A stretch of 49,706 nt of DNA from contig NZ_JYKA01000026.1 in NCBI RefSeq assembly GCF_001676875.1, forward strand, positions 1 to 49,706, written 5' to 3'. Every line of letters starts with the position of its first letter. Position 1 is the stretch's first letter. Below the pieces are notes generated by a model. It saw only the letters and a list, made by a program, of their open reading frames with translations, made no database searches and was not told the origin of the DNA. The DNA comes from Chromobacterium subtsugae (GTDB lineage: Bacteria; Pseudomonadota; Gammaproteobacteria; Burkholderiales; Chromobacteriaceae). Both the position numbers and the translations under genes were made by a program. Shown in pieces: positions 8,274 to 16,788 of the stretch.

Positions 8274-8954
8274 TCATGCCTTATCCTGGGCGGCGCCGGG
8301 CTCGCCGCCGGCCTCCCGCTCCGCCTGCGCCCGCTGCCGGGCGAAGGGAAAAGCTTGCCAGTACGGAAAGTATTCGCGCACCGCCGGCAACAGCAGCTGG
8401 CGCTCGGCGCGATCCTGCAAGTGCAGCAACAAGGCGTCCACCGCCATCCGGTAGCTGGTGGAATGAAAGGGATGGGGGGACAGCAGGAACAACAGCGCCT
8501 TCAGCAGAATGTCGCGCTGGCGTATGCCCTCCTCGGGATGGCCGTCCTCGAACAGCTTGCCCAGATACAGGCCCAGCGAAGGGGGGAAATGGCGGAAGCG
8601 CTTTTGCCGCATCTGCGCGACCAGATGATCGAACGTGCCGACATTCAGCATTTGCGGATTGTGCAGCGAAAAACCGTTGCGGGCGGTGATCTCCACCACC
8701 TTTTTCATGTCGTCCAGCCAGAAGCAGTAGAATTCGCGGCCGCAGGTCATCGCCAGCACCCGCTCGCGCGGCGGGCAATCGGCGACGAAAAGCTCTACCG
8801 CGGCATGATAGGCTTCGGCATTGCGCGCCTGGCTCTCCAGCCGCTTCAGCAGGCGCAGCAACAACGCCCGCCGCTGTTCGACCACCTCGGCCTTCGCGCC
8901 CAAACGGTCAATCAGGTGCAGATACGCGCCCAGCGCCGATGCCACATCCGCCAT
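8274..8954 (-). CDS. Conserved-looking protein of unknown function
   Basis: 226 residues starting MADVASALGAYLHLIDRLG. The start at 8954 was chosen for its strong GGAGGG ribosome site; the frame remains open to 9062 but that part looks non-coding. I do not recognise the family. The protein is helical and rich in Leu, Arg and aromatic residues, with no signal peptide or membrane segment. A charged alanine-rich tail (QRAQAEREAGGEPGAAQ) follows the folded part. It lies 118 bases after ribD on the same strand and may be co-transcribed. An AT-rich palindrome (ATATCA-AA-TGATAT, 8256-8269) lies just past its stop. Confidence 0.65.
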   Translation of the reverse strand: MADVASALGAYLHLIDRLGAKAEVVEQRRALLLRLLKRLESQARNAEAYHAAVELFVADCPPRERVLAMTCGREFYCFWLDDMKKVVEITARNGFSLHNPQMLNVGTFDHLVAQMRQKRFRHFPPSLGLYLGKLFEDGHPEEGIRQRDILLKALLFLLSPHPFHSTSYRMAVDALLLHLQDRAERQLLLPAVREYFPYWQAFPFARQRAQAEREAGGEPGAAQDKA

Positions 8955-9072
8955 GCCACCCTCCAGCCAACCGCATCCCGCCCCGGCGGACACGCTCTCA
9001 GGCCATCCCGCATGGCCTGCTTCCAGCATACATGACGCCGCGCCCGAACGGGCGGCGGCCATGCGCGGTGGA

Positions 9073-10176
9073 TCAGGCCGCCGGCCGCAGGATCAGGCGC
9101 AAATCATCGCCGACCTTGCCGAAGTCGACGATGTCCAGCCTCACTTTGTCGGCCAGGTCGGTCAACGCCGGCCAGGCGAACAGGCCGCGCGCCGCATCGC
9201 CCGCCAGCGACGGCGCCAGGTACAGCACGATCTCGTCCACCAGCCCGGCTCGCAGCAAGGCGCCATTCAAGCCGGCGCCGGCCTCCACCATCAGTTGGTT
9301 GACGCCGCGCGCCGCCAGTTGCCGCAACAGATCGCCAAGATCCGCTTCGCCGGCGCAGCCTGCCAGCGCCAGCGTCTCCACGCCGCGCTCGCGGTAGGCG
9401 GCCAGCCGCCCGGCATCGCTTACGCAGCTGGCCAGCAGTGTCCGTCCGCCCTGGTAAATGCGGCTGGCGGGATCGGTTTTCAGCGCGCCGTCCAGCACCA
9501 CCCGCCACGGCTGCGCCGCCACCGGAACCTCGCGCACCGTCAGTTGCGGGTCATCGGCCAACACGGTGCCGCTGCCGGTAAGGATGGCGCAGTTCTCGGC
9601 GCGCAGGCGCTGCACATCCAGCCGCGCCTGCGCGCCGGTGATCCATTTGCTGCAGCCGTTGAGCAACGCGGTCTTGCCATCCAGCGTGGCCGCGGCCTTC
9701 AGCGTCACCCACGGCCGGCCGCGTTCGACACGCGACAGGAAGCCCCGGTGCGTGCGCCGCGCCTCCGTCTCCATCAGCCCGGCCGATGCCTCGATGCCGG
9801 CCGCGCGCAGCATGGCGATGCCGCGCCCGGCCACTTCATGATAGGGGTCGACCATCGCCGCCGCCACGCGCGCCACGCCCTCCGCAACCAGGCGCTCCGC
9901 GCACGGCGGCGTGCGTCCGTGGTGGCTGCAGGGCTCCAGCGTCACGTAGGCGGTGGCGCCGCGGGGGGTATCGCCGCGGGCGAGGCAATCCTTGATCGCC
10001 TGGATTTCGGCGTGGTCCGACCCTACCGCCAGCGTGGCGCCCTCGCCTATCACCCTGCCATCGCGCACCAGCACGCAGCCGACGCCGGGATTGGGCGCGG
10101 CGCGGCGGGTGGCGGCTTCAGCCAGGCGCAGCGCGCGCTGCATGTGCAGGTGATCGTCGGCGCTATAGTCCGTCAT
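9073..10176 (-). CDS. ribD: Riboflavin biosynthesis deaminase/reductase RibD
   Basis: 367 residues, two domains. The N-terminal deaminase has the zinc site HAE (His55) and PCSHHGRTPPC (Cys83, Cys92). The C-terminal reductase starts near residue 147 (RPWVTLKAAATLDGK) and contains ITGAQARLDVQRLRA and LMVEAGAGLNGALL. It carries out the second and third steps from GTP to riboflavin: deamination of the diaminopyrimidine, then NADPH reduction of the ribosyl side chain. Start chosen at 10176 because it overlaps the upstream acetyltransferase stop as ATGA, indicating translational coupling; an ATG at 10191 is less likely. Part of the nrdR - GNAT - ribD gene order. Confidence 0.95.
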   Translation of the reverse strand: MTDYSADDHLHMQRALRLAEAATRRAAPNPGVGCVLVRDGRVIGEGATLAVGSDHAEIQAIKDCLARGDTPRGATAYVTLEPCSHHGRTPPCAERLVAEGVARVAAAMVDPYHEVAGRGIAMLRAAGIEASAGLMETEARRTHRGFLSRVERGRPWVTLKAAATLDGKTALLNGCSKWITGAQARLDVQRLRAENCAILTGSGTVLADDPQLTVREVPVAAQPWRVVLDGALKTDPASRIYQGGRTLLASCVSDAGRLAAYRERGVETLALAGCAGEADLGDLLRQLAARGVNQLMVEAGAGLNGALLRAGLVDEIVLYLAPSLAGDAARGLFAWPALTDLADKVRLDIVDFGKVGDDLRLILRPAA

Positions 10177-10706
10177 GTTCGATTCTTCCACTCATCGGCC
10201 AACAGGCCGTAACAACGCATGTTCCAGAAACGGCCATTGAGAAATTGCGCGTCGCGCAGCTCTCCCTCCAGCTTGAAACCCAGGCGTTCGGCGACACGGC
10301 AGCTGCGCAGGTTCTCCGGCGCGCAGCCCAGTTCCAGCCGGTGCAGGCCCAGTTCGTCGAACGCGTACGCCAGCAACAGCCGCAACGCGAGGCCCATCGT
10401 CCCTTTGCCGACGTGATGATCCGCCAGCCAGTAGCCCAGGCGCGCGTAGCCATGCGCCAGATTGATGCCATGCAGCGAGCAGACGCCGGCCACCTCGCTG
10501 TCCACCTCAATCAGCCTGTGGGCGGCGCGCCCTTCCTGGTTGCTGCGCGCCTGCGCCAGCAGCAAGGCGGCCATATCCGCCGCCGATTGGGGCCTGACCG
10601 TGCTGGACAGCCATTGCGCCAACGTCGGACGGCTGCTTGCCATCAAGGCGAACAAGGCCGGTGCGTCGCGCGCCGGATCGGCCTCGCGAATGCCCACTCG
10701 GCTCAT
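10173..10706 (-). CDS. GNAT N-acetyltransferase, RimJ/RimL-like
   Basis: 177 residues. Opens VGIREADPARDAPALFALM, typical of RimJ/RimL-type acetyltransferases. It contains the acetyl-CoA region around ARLGYWLADHHVGKGTMGLALRLLLAYAF and the LGLHRLELGCAPENLRSCRVAERLGF segment of the GNAT fold (residues ~115-150). The family acetylates protein N-termini or small amines; the substrate here is not evident. Its stop overlaps the ribD start, so the two are translationally coupled, and it lies 83 bases downstream of nrdR. Confidence 0.85.
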   Translation of the reverse strand: MSRVGIREADPARDAPALFALMASSRPTLAQWLSSTVRPQSAADMAALLLAQARSNQEGRAAHRLIEVDSEVAGVCSLHGINLAHGYARLGYWLADHHVGKGTMGLALRLLLAYAFDELGLHRLELGCAPENLRSCRVAERLGFKLEGELRDAQFLNGRFWNMRCYGLLADEWKNRT

Positions 10707-10789
10707 GCGCGCCCCCCGCGGGCGACATCAGGCCGCGGCGCGGCGCTCCTCGGGACGGCCGTGCTCATGCTCGGCCTGCGCCGGCTGCG

Positions 10790-11248
10790 TCAATGCGCAG
10801 ACTTCTGGATTTCCTTGATCGCATCGGTGAATTCGGAAATATCCTGGAAACTGCGGTAAACCGACGCGAAGCGGACATAGGCCACCTTGTCCAGCCGCGC
10901 CAGCTCGTTCATCACCATCTCGCCGATCTGCCGGCTGCTCACCTCGCGCTCGCCAAGCTGCAGCAGCTTGTGGCAGATGCGGTCTATCGCTTCGTCCACC
11001 AGCGTGGTGGACACCGGCCGCTTGTGCAGCGCGCGCAGGAAGCTGGTGCGCACTTTCTCGATATCGAACTCGGAGCGATGGCCGGCGGTCTTCACCACCT
11101 GCGGCATGCGCACATCGGCCGTTTCGAAGGTAGTGAAGCGTTTATCGCATACCGGACAGCGGCGCCGCCGCCGGATGCTGGCCCCATCCTCGCTGACGCG
11201 GGAGTCGATCACCTGGGTATCGGCGTTGCCGCAAAACGCGCATTTCAT
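10790..11248 (-). CDS. nrdR: Transcriptional repressor NrdR
   Basis: 152 residues, the standard NrdR length. The zinc ribbon uses Cys3, Cys6, Cys31 and Cys34 ([21 protein letters not shown]). The ATP-cone domain follows from about residue 46 ([28 protein letters not shown]). NrdR senses ATP/dATP and represses ribonucleotide reductase operons by binding paired NrdR boxes; none of those target genes is in this window. It is followed by the GNAT gene and ribD, a common setting for nrdR. Confidence 0.97.
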   Translation of the reverse strand: MKCAFCGNADTQVIDSRVSEDGASIRRRRRCPVCDKRFTTFETADVRMPQVVKTAGHRSEFDIEKVRTSFLRALHKRPVSTTLVDEAIDRICHKLLQLGEREVSSRQIGEMVMNELARLDKVAYVRFASVYRSFQDISEFTDAIKEIQKSAH

Positions 11249-11354
11249 GCCAATAGTCCTGAAGGTTGTAATAGTTGAATGTTATCAGCAAAGTCCGCTT
11301 CTGGCATCGGAGCCTTCCCGCACATGCCGCAAGCGTATTTTTCACAGGCTCTTT

Positions 11355-11390
11355 ATAAAATGAAATTTTATGATTAGTACTTTATTAATC
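11355..11390. promoter_or_regulatory. AT-rich inverted repeats upstream of the outer-membrane protein gene
   Basis: ATAAAAT-GAA-ATTTTAT (11355-11371) is a perfect 7-3-7 inverted repeat, and GATTA-N9-TAATC (11372-11390) follows directly. A TATAAA at 11354-11359 overlaps the first arm. The region lies between the divergent nrdR and omp-like genes, within 65 bases of the omp start. Likely promoter with operator; the regulator is unknown. Confidence 0.4.
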
Positions 11391-11417
11391 ATTACAAGAA
11401 CAGCTGGAAAGATTTTC

Positions 11418-12104
11418 ATGCAAGTGTTTCAACGCGCCGTCGCGCTCGCCCTCCTCGCCCTCCCCGCAGCCGCCTTCGCCCAGAGCGACGATGCCCAGTT
11501 CGCAGTGGGCGCCGGTCTCGGCACCACCGGCTACGATCTGATGGCCAGCTACAAAGTGCTGGACAATCTCAACGTCCGCGGCACCCTCTCTGGCCTGAAC
11601 TACAGCCGCGACGGCGACTACAACACCGACACCCACTACAACGGCAAGTTCAAGCTGTTCCAGACCGGCGTATTGGCCGACTACTTCCCGTTCGGCAACA
11701 GCTTCCGCATGAGCGGCGGCCTGGCGCTGAACCAGACCAAGCTGGGCCTGCAAGCCAGCGCCGGCAGCAGCACCACCTACCGCCTCAACGGCAACACCTA
11801 CTATTCCAACCAGGTCGGCGACCTGGACGGCGAAGCCAAATGGAACAAGCCGGCGCTGTACCTGGGCCTGGGCTTCGGCAACAGCGTGAAGAACAAGGGC
11901 CTGAGCCTGAGCGGCGACTTCGGCGTGCTGCTGACCGGCAAGCCGGATACCACCCTGACCGCCAGCTGCACCAGCGCGCTGAGCGCGGCGCAATGCCAGC
12001 AATTGCAAAACGATGTCGGCGTCGAACAGAACAAGCTGCGCGACGACACCAACAAGCTGAACTTCTGGCCGGTGGCCCGCCTGACTCTTAACTACGCGTT
12101 CTGA
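11418..12104 (+). CDS. Outer-membrane beta-barrel protein
   Basis: 228 residues with a signal peptide (MQVFQRAVALALLALPAAAFA, cleaved before QSDD). The mature part is rich in alternating aromatic and polar residues and ends LTLNYAF, with the C-terminal Phe used for BAM-mediated insertion. The pattern (VGAGLGTTGYDLMASYKVLDNLNVRG; LFQTGVLADYFPFG; MSGGLALNQTK) is that of an 8- to 10-strand barrel. An unusual helical insert near residues 180-212 carries two Cys (184, 193), perhaps a disulfide, just before the last strand. Start chosen at 11418 to begin at the signal peptide. I do not recognise a specific family. It separates nrdR from glyA. Confidence 0.75.
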   Translation: MQVFQRAVALALLALPAAAFAQSDDAQFAVGAGLGTTGYDLMASYKVLDNLNVRGTLSGLNYSRDGDYNTDTHYNGKFKLFQTGVLADYFPFGNSFRMSGGLALNQTKLGLQASAGSSTTYRLNGNTYYSNQVGDLDGEAKWNKPALYLGLGFGNSVKNKGLSLSGDFGVLLTGKPDTTLTASCTSALSAAQCQQLQNDVGVEQNKLRDDTNKLNFWPVARLTLNYAF

Positions 12105-12122
12105 CACCGCCGCCGCACAAAG

Positions 12123-12152
12123 AAAAAGCCGCTCCAAGGAGCGGCTTTTTTT
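12123..12152. terminator. Bidirectional intrinsic terminator
   Basis: AAAAAGCCGCTCC and GGAGCGGCTTTTT (12123-12135, 12138-12150) are a perfect 13-bp inverted repeat with T-runs on both strands, placed between the convergent outer-membrane protein gene and glyA. Confidence 0.9.
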
Positions 12153-12167
12153 GCGGCGCGGCCGGTT

Positions 12168-13415
12168 TTACTTGGCGTACACCGGGAAGCGGTGGCACAG
12201 CGCGGTGGCCTTCTCGGCGACACGGGCGATCAGCGCGTCGTCGTTCGGGTTGTCCAGCACGTCGGCGACCAGGTTGGCCACTTCGATGGCCTCGGCTTCC
12301 TTGAAGCCGCGGGTGGTGATGGCCGGGGAGCCGATGCGGATGCCGGAAGTGACGAACGGCGTTTCCGGATCGTTCGGGATGGCGTTCTTGTTGACGGTGA
12401 TGTGGGCGCGGCCCAGCAGCGCGTCGGCTTGCTTGCCGGTCAGGCCCTTGGCGCGCAGGTCGACCAGGAACACGTGGCTCTCGGTGCGGCCGGACACGAT
12501 GCGCAGGCCGCGCTCGGCCAGGGTCTTGGCCATGATGGCGGCGTTCTTCAGCACCTGCTGCTGGTATTCCTTGAATTCCGGCTGCAGCGCTTCCTTGAAG
12601 GCGACGGCCTTGGCGGCGATCACATGCTCCAGCGGGCCGCCTTGCAGCGTCGGGAACACATTGCTGTTGATGCTCTTCTCGAACTCGGCCTTGGCCAGAA
12701 TGATGCCGCCGCGCGGGCCGCGCAGGGTCTTGTGGGTGGTCGAGGTGACGAAATCGGCGTGCGGCACCGGGTTCGGGTACAGGCCCGCGGCCACCAGGCC
12801 CGCGTAGTGAGCCATGTCCACCATGAAGTAAGCGCCGACCTTCTTGGCGATCTGGCCCATGCGCTCGAAGTCGAAGCGCAAGGCGTAAGCCGACGCGCCG
12901 CCGATGATCAGCTTCGGCTTGGTTTCCATCGCCACGCGCTCCATGTCGTCGTAGTCGATTTCTTCCTTGTCGTTCAGGCCGTAGGCGACGATGTTGAACA
13001 TCTTGCCGGACAGGTTGGCCGGGGAGCCGTGGGTCAGGTGGCCGCCGTGGCCCAGGTTCATGCCCATCACGGTGTCGCCCGGCTTCAGGATGGAGAAGTA
13101 CACCGCCTGGTTGGCCTGCGAGCCGGAGTGCGGCTGCACGTTGGCGTATTCGGCGCCGAACAGTTGCTTGACGCGGTCGATGGCCAGTTGCTCGACGATG
13201 TCGACATGCTCGCAGCCGCCATAGAAGCGCTTGCCCGGGTAGCCTTCGGCGTACTTGTTGGTCAGCTGGGAGCCCTGGGCTTCCATCACCGCCGGGCTGG
13301 TGTAGTTTTCCGAGGCGATCAGTTCAATATGATCTTCCTGGCGCTGGCACTCGGCGGCAATCGCGGCGGCGAGTTCGGGGTCGAATTTGGCAATCGTCTG
13401 GTCGGCAGCAAACAT
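12168..13415 (-). CDS. glyA: Serine hydroxymethyltransferase
   Basis: 415 residues, matching bacterial GlyA. The PLP lysine is Lys229 in [15 protein letters not shown]. Other signatures include the N-terminal [35 protein letters not shown] and [14 protein letters not shown]. It converts serine and tetrahydrofolate into glycine and 5,10-methylene-THF, the main source of one-carbon units, in the cytoplasm. Monocistronic with its own promoter region (13416-13539) and a terminator shared with the convergent omp-like gene. Confidence 0.98.
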   Translation of the reverse strand: MFAADQTIAKFDPELAAAIAAECQRQEDHIELIASENYTSPAVMEAQGSQLTNKYAEGYPGKRFYGGCEHVDIVEQLAIDRVKQLFGAEYANVQPHSGSQANQAVYFSILKPGDTVMGMNLGHGGHLTHGSPANLSGKMFNIVAYGLNDKEEIDYDDMERVAMETKPKLIIGGASAYALRFDFERMGQIAKKVGAYFMVDMAHYAGLVAAGLYPNPVPHADFVTSTTHKTLRGPRGGIILAKAEFEKSINSNVFPTLQGGPLEHVIAAKAVAFKEALQPEFKEYQQQVLKNAAIMAKTLAERGLRIVSGRTESHVFLVDLRAKGLTGKQADALLGRAHITVNKNAIPNDPETPFVTSGIRIGSPAITTRGFKEAEAIEVANLVADVLDNPNDDALIARVAEKATALCHRFPVYAK

Positions 13416-13539
13416 CGTCTGGCTCTTCCATCAATAGGTTAACGATCAGGCCATTCTACACGAAATGCCTGCGGCGGAACCTTGACGTGAAGGCAACTCT
13501 GGCGCGCCGCCCGGCGCAGGCCAGAGCGGCGGCGAACGC

Positions 13540-14241
13540 TTACTCGCGGGTGTCCACCAGGATCAGTTCGGCGTCGCGGCTGGCCGACACCTCGATCAAC
13601 GCTTCGCCGGCGATGGCCGCGCCGTCGCCGGCCTGCAGGGCGACGCCGTTCACCTGCGCCTCGCCGCTGGACAACACCAGGTAACCGCGCCGCGCCGCGC
13701 CGAAGCGGTAGCCCGCGCTCTCGCCGGCCTTCAGGGTGGCACCCAGCACCCGGGCGTCGGCCCGTATCGGCAAGGCGTCGGCGTCGCCGTCCATGCCGCT
13801 GGCCAGCGCGACGAAAGCGCCGGAGCGATCGGCCTTGGGAAACGGCTTGTTGCCCCAGGCCGGCTCGCCGCCGTGGCGGTCCGGGTAGATCCAGATCTGG
13901 AAGATGCGGGTGGCGACGGCTTCCCGGTTGTACTCGGAGTGGGTGATGCCGCTGCCGGCGCTCATCACCTGCACGTCGCCGGCCTCGGTGCGGCCGCGGT
14001 TGCCCAGGCTGTCTTCGTGACTGATCGCGCCTTCGCGGACATAGGTGATGATTTCCATGTCGGCGTGCGGATGCGGATCGAAGCCGGTGCCGGCGGCAAT
14101 GGTGTCGTCGTTCCACACCCGCAGCCGCCCCCAGCGGGTGCGCTCGGCATCGCGGTATTCGGCGAAGGAAAAGTGGTGCTTGGCATCCAGCCAGCCGTGC
14201 TGGGCTGCGCCCAGGCTGGCGTAGGGACGGCGTTCGATCAT
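13540..14241 (-). CDS. Pirin family protein (YhhW-like quercetinase)
   Basis: 233 residues, a bicupin of the pirin family. The N-terminal cupin has the metal ligands His57, His59 (PHPHADMEIITYV), His101 and Glu103 (SGITHSEYN), so the site looks intact. Close relatives such as E. coli YhhW oxidise quercetin in vitro; the physiological role is generally unclear. It is transcribed away from a LysR-type regulator, the usual arrangement for a regulated target, with 168 bases between the starts. Confidence 0.9.
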   Translation of the reverse strand: MIERRPYASLGAAQHGWLDAKHHFSFAEYRDAERTRWGRLRVWNDDTIAAGTGFDPHPHADMEIITYVREGAISHEDSLGNRGRTEAGDVQVMSAGSGITHSEYNREAVATRIFQIWIYPDRHGGEPAWGNKPFPKADRSGAFVALASGMDGDADALPIRADARVLGATLKAGESAGYRFGAARRGYLVLSSGEAQVNGVALQAGDGAAIAGEALIEVSASRDAELILVDTRE

Positions 14242-14304
14242 GGCGCGCTCCTGCTGCTGTCGATAGTGATGCCGCCACTATAAGCTGCCGCCAGCATCGC
14301 GTTA

Positions 14305-14334
14305 ATGGAATATATCGAATACCATGATTTCCAT
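14305..14334. promoter_or_regulatory. Candidate LysR-type operator between divergent pirin and LysR genes
   Basis: ATGGAA (14305-14310) and TTCCAT (14329-14334) form an inverted repeat across an AT-rich 18-base gap, in the middle of the divergent promoter region. LysR regulators bind such dyads. Assignment rests on position and symmetry only. Confidence 0.4.
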
Positions 14335-14409
14335 TTTTTAGATAATCCAGGCCAAACCGGCTAGCCGGAATGCTAGTATCGGCAGTTTCTCCTCTTCTCC
14401 GGAGCCATC

Positions 14410-15339
14410 ATGAAACGACTTCCCGACCTGGAAGCCTGGGCCATCTTCGCCAAGGTGGCCGAATGCGGCGCCTTCGCCCGCGCCGCGGAAGAGCTGGGCT
14501 TGTCGCAGGCCACGGTGTCCAAGGCGGTATCGCGGCTGGAAGACCGGATGAAAACCGTGCTGCTGCATCGCACCTCGCGCCAGTTGTCGCTGACGACGGC
14601 CGGCGACGCCGCGCTGGAGCGCGCCGCGCGCATCCTGGCGGAGGGCGAGGCGGTGGAAGCGGACATCGCCGAGCAATCCCGCGCGCTGCGCGGCCCAGTG
14701 CGCATGGCCGCGCCGATGTCCTTCGGCCTGTCGCATCTGGCGCCGCTGCTGCCGGACTTCATGGCGCGGCATCCGGAGGTGGAACTGGACCTGCGCTTCA
14801 GCGACGAGCAGGCGGACCTGGTGGCGGAACGGATGGACCTGGCGCTGCGCATCGCCTCGCCGGCCGACTCCAGCCTGCTGGCGCGCCGGCTGTGCGCGGT
14901 GCGCATCCTGCTGGTGGGCGCGCCGTCCTACTTCGCGCGCCACGGCAAACCGGAGCACCCTGCGCAATTGGCCCGGCACCGCGCCTTGCAATACAGCAAC
15001 GCGCCTGGCGGCCGCCACTGGCGCTTCCGCCACGCCGATGAAGGAGAGTTTTCGCTGGAAATGCACGCGCCGCTGCGCGTCAACAACGCCGACGCGCTGG
15101 CGCCGGCGCTGCACTCGGGCCTAGGGCTGGCGCTGCAGCCGGAATTCCTGGTCTGGCGGGATTTGCAGGACGGCCGGCTGGAAACCGCGATGCCCGATTG
15201 GCAGGTCGACCCCATCGCGCTCTACATCCTGACGCCGCCGGGCCGCGGCCGCCCGGCGCGGGTGCAGGCGCTGATCGACTACCTGGCCCGCCGCCTGGCA
15301 GACTCGCCCTGGGCGCGCACGCCAGCCGCCGCCGACTGA
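14410..15339 (+). CDS. LysR-type transcriptional regulator
   Basis: 309 residues. The winged helix-turn-helix occupies roughly residues 6-65 ([26 protein letters not shown]... [14 protein letters not shown]), and the substrate-binding-protein-like effector domain begins at about 92 ([23 protein letters not shown]). This is the CrgA/AaeR-like branch by its GPVRMAAP and LRVNNADAL motifs. Start supported by GGAG upstream. It probably controls the divergent pirin gene and itself; the effector is unknown. Confidence 0.92.
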   Translation: MKRLPDLEAWAIFAKVAECGAFARAAEELGLSQATVSKAVSRLEDRMKTVLLHRTSRQLSLTTAGDAALERAARILAEGEAVEADIAEQSRALRGPVRMAAPMSFGLSHLAPLLPDFMARHPEVELDLRFSDEQADLVAERMDLALRIASPADSSLLARRLCAVRILLVGAPSYFARHGKPEHPAQLARHRALQYSNAPGGRHWRFRHADEGEFSLEMHAPLRVNNADALAPALHSGLGLALQPEFLVWRDLQDGRLETAMPDWQVDPIALYILTPPGRGRPARVQALIDYLARRLADSPWARTPAAAD

Positions 15340-15342
15340 ACA

Positions 15343-15372
15343 CCAAAAACAAGCCCCGCTCGCGGCGGGGCT
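15343..15372 (-). terminator. Intrinsic terminator of the DUF2863-like gene
   Basis: AGCCCCGC (15352-15359) and GCGGGGCT (15365-15372) pair around a five-base loop. Read on the minus strand the stem is followed by TGTTTTTGG. It ends the minus-strand gene and may also slow plus-strand transcription from the LysR gene. Confidence 0.75.
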
Positions 15373-15397
15373 GTCTGGCCGGCGAACGCGCGCTGGC

Positions 15398-16480
15398 TTA
15401 TAAATCGTCGGCGGTGAAGAACAGCGGAATGCCATCGCGGCTTTCCGGCTGCAGTTCGGCCATCACATGCACCTCGCGCACGTGGCACTCGGCCATCAGC
15501 TCGCGGAAGTTCTCTTCTATCAGCTTGACGTTGTCCAGCGACGCCAGCGGCCAGACGAAAGCCTCCCAATTGCGCTCGTCGCCCTTGGCCGACAAGGTGA
15601 AGTGCAATTCGCCGTTTTCATGGGCGGAGACAATCGCCACCGGCTCCTTGTCCAATTCGCGCAGGCGGCGGATCTGGCTGCTGGCGAACACCTGCAGCGC
15701 CACCTCGAAGCGGGCGAAGTTGCCCGCCACCAGCGCCTGCATCGCCGGCAGCGGCGGCCGGGCGATGGGGAACAGCGTCACGCCTTCGGTCTTGAGCTGC
15801 TCGCCCAGGAACTTCATCAGCGGCATGCCCCAGGCGCCGACCGAGCCGCCCTGGCGCAGCGGCGAGGCCTCGCCGTCGCGCTGCGCCGCCACGCCCATCA
15901 GATAGCGCAGGAACACGCCTTCTTCCTTCACCGTGATCGGCGCCGCCTGGCTCGGCAAGCCGGCGCGGGCCGACGCGCCATCCTGGCGGGCCAATTGATG
16001 CAGCCGGATCGCGTCCAAGCCCACCAGGCTGTCTGGATGCAGCAGCGCGCCGGATATGGCGACATCGCCGTCGGCGGCGAAAACGCCATGCTGGCGCAGC
16101 AGCGCGTTCAGGCCCGCGACATCGGCGATCTCGCCCGGCAGCGTCGCTTCGTTGCGGCTGCCGGCCACCAGCACCAGCGGCATCGCGAACACCTGCGCGC
16201 GCGCGCCGCCGGTTTCCTCCACCGCCTGGCGCAGCGCGTCCCACACCAACTGATAGCAAGCCTGGGTCGGCACCATGGCCAGCGCCACCGAAATCGACAA
16301 TAGCTCGCCGCGCTGCAGCATTTCATCCATGGCTCCCACCAGGGCCTGGCGCCACATGTCGCGCTCGCCGGCGTCGGCGGCGTCCAGCGCCGACTGGGCA
16401 TGGTGGATCAGGCGGTTGGTCAGGGAAACCTGCGGGTGGTACTGGCGCGGATCGGGAAGAATATGGCGGACGGCGTCCAT
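15398..16480 (-). CDS. Conserved betaproteobacterial protein, probably DUF2863 family
   Basis: 360 residues starting MDAVRHILPDPRQYHPQVSL, with AGGA upstream; the open frame extends further 5' but without a ribosome site. It resembles DUF2863, a cytoplasmic family of unknown function in betaproteobacteria; this assignment is from memory and needs a profile search. The N-terminal part is helical (LIHHAQSALDAADAGERDMWR), and the C-terminal third is strand-rich (EPVAIVSAHENGELHFTLSAKG). No signal peptide or membrane segment. Monocistronic. Confidence 0.7.
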   Translation of the reverse strand: MDAVRHILPDPRQYHPQVSLTNRLIHHAQSALDAADAGERDMWRQALVGAMDEMLQRGELLSISVALAMVPTQACYQLVWDALRQAVEETGGARAQVFAMPLVLVAGSRNEATLPGEIADVAGLNALLRQHGVFAADGDVAISGALLHPDSLVGLDAIRLHQLARQDGASARAGLPSQAAPITVKEEGVFLRYLMGVAAQRDGEASPLRQGGSVGAWGMPLMKFLGEQLKTEGVTLFPIARPPLPAMQALVAGNFARFEVALQVFASSQIRRLRELDKEPVAIVSAHENGELHFTLSAKGDERNWEAFVWPLASLDNVKLIEENFRELMAECHVREVHVMAELQPESRDGIPLFFTADDL

Positions 16481-16660
16481 GTGCTGACATCCTGCTGCAA
16501 ACGGAAAAAACGTATTGTGGCACAGCTGCCACGTTATGGGGCGGCGGCGCGCCGGGCATGACGACATGCTGAAGGTCTGCCGTTTCAGCCTTTTTCCCGC
16601 CCCTATGTATCGAAGCGCGACAAAAACTTACATTTCTCGACATTTTCGGAAACGCACATG

Positions 16661-16689
16661 TTGACACTCGCTACCGCAATCCGGATAAT
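16661..16689 (+). promoter_or_regulatory. Near-consensus sigma70 promoter of a candidate small RNA
   Basis: TTGACA (16661-16666), a 17-base spacer, then GATAAT (16684-16689). This is a perfect -35 with an 11-of-12 overall match and ideal spacing. Transcription would start near 16696. No coding sequence follows before the terminator at 16757-16788. Confidence 0.75.
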
Positions 16690-16695
16690 CCGTTC

Positions 16696-16788
16696 TCGTT
16701 GAGATGCAGCAATTGCTTCTTGATAGTTTCTCCTCTATTTCTCCTTTGTAGACTTGGCGCGGGCCGAAAGGCACCGCGCATTTTTTTT
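16696..16788 (+). ncRNA. Candidate trans-acting small RNA, about 93 nt
   Basis: The interval from the predicted start near 16696 to the end of an intrinsic terminator contains no open frame with a ribosome site. The 3' end is a classic Hfq-type terminator: GCGCGG-GCC, GAAA tetraloop, GGC-A-CCGCGC, then eight T. The middle is single-stranded and pyrimidine-rich, with TTTCTCCT twice (16727-16734 and 16738-16745). Both copies are complementary to Shine-Dalgarno sequences. The 5' part holds AGCAATTGCT, able to form a small hairpin or a dimer contact. The architecture matches Hfq-dependent repressors of translation, such as the neisserial sRNAs with anti-SD loops. I cannot name a family; start site accuracy is a few bases. 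Confidence 0.6.
16757..16788 (+). terminator. Strong intrinsic terminator with no upstream gene
   Basis: A nine-pair stem (GCGCGGGCC with GGC-CCGCGC, one bulged A at 16773) capped by GAAA and followed by eight T (16781-16788). Plus strand only. The nearest plus-strand gene upstream ends at 15339 and is separated by a minus-strand gene, so this terminator must serve a non-coding transcript. Confidence 0.85.

Noticed and set aside
9063-10790. FMN riboswitch controlling ribD
   Set aside because: ribD is coupled to the upstream acetyltransferase by an ATGA overlap, and no RFN element is seen between nrdR and that gene.
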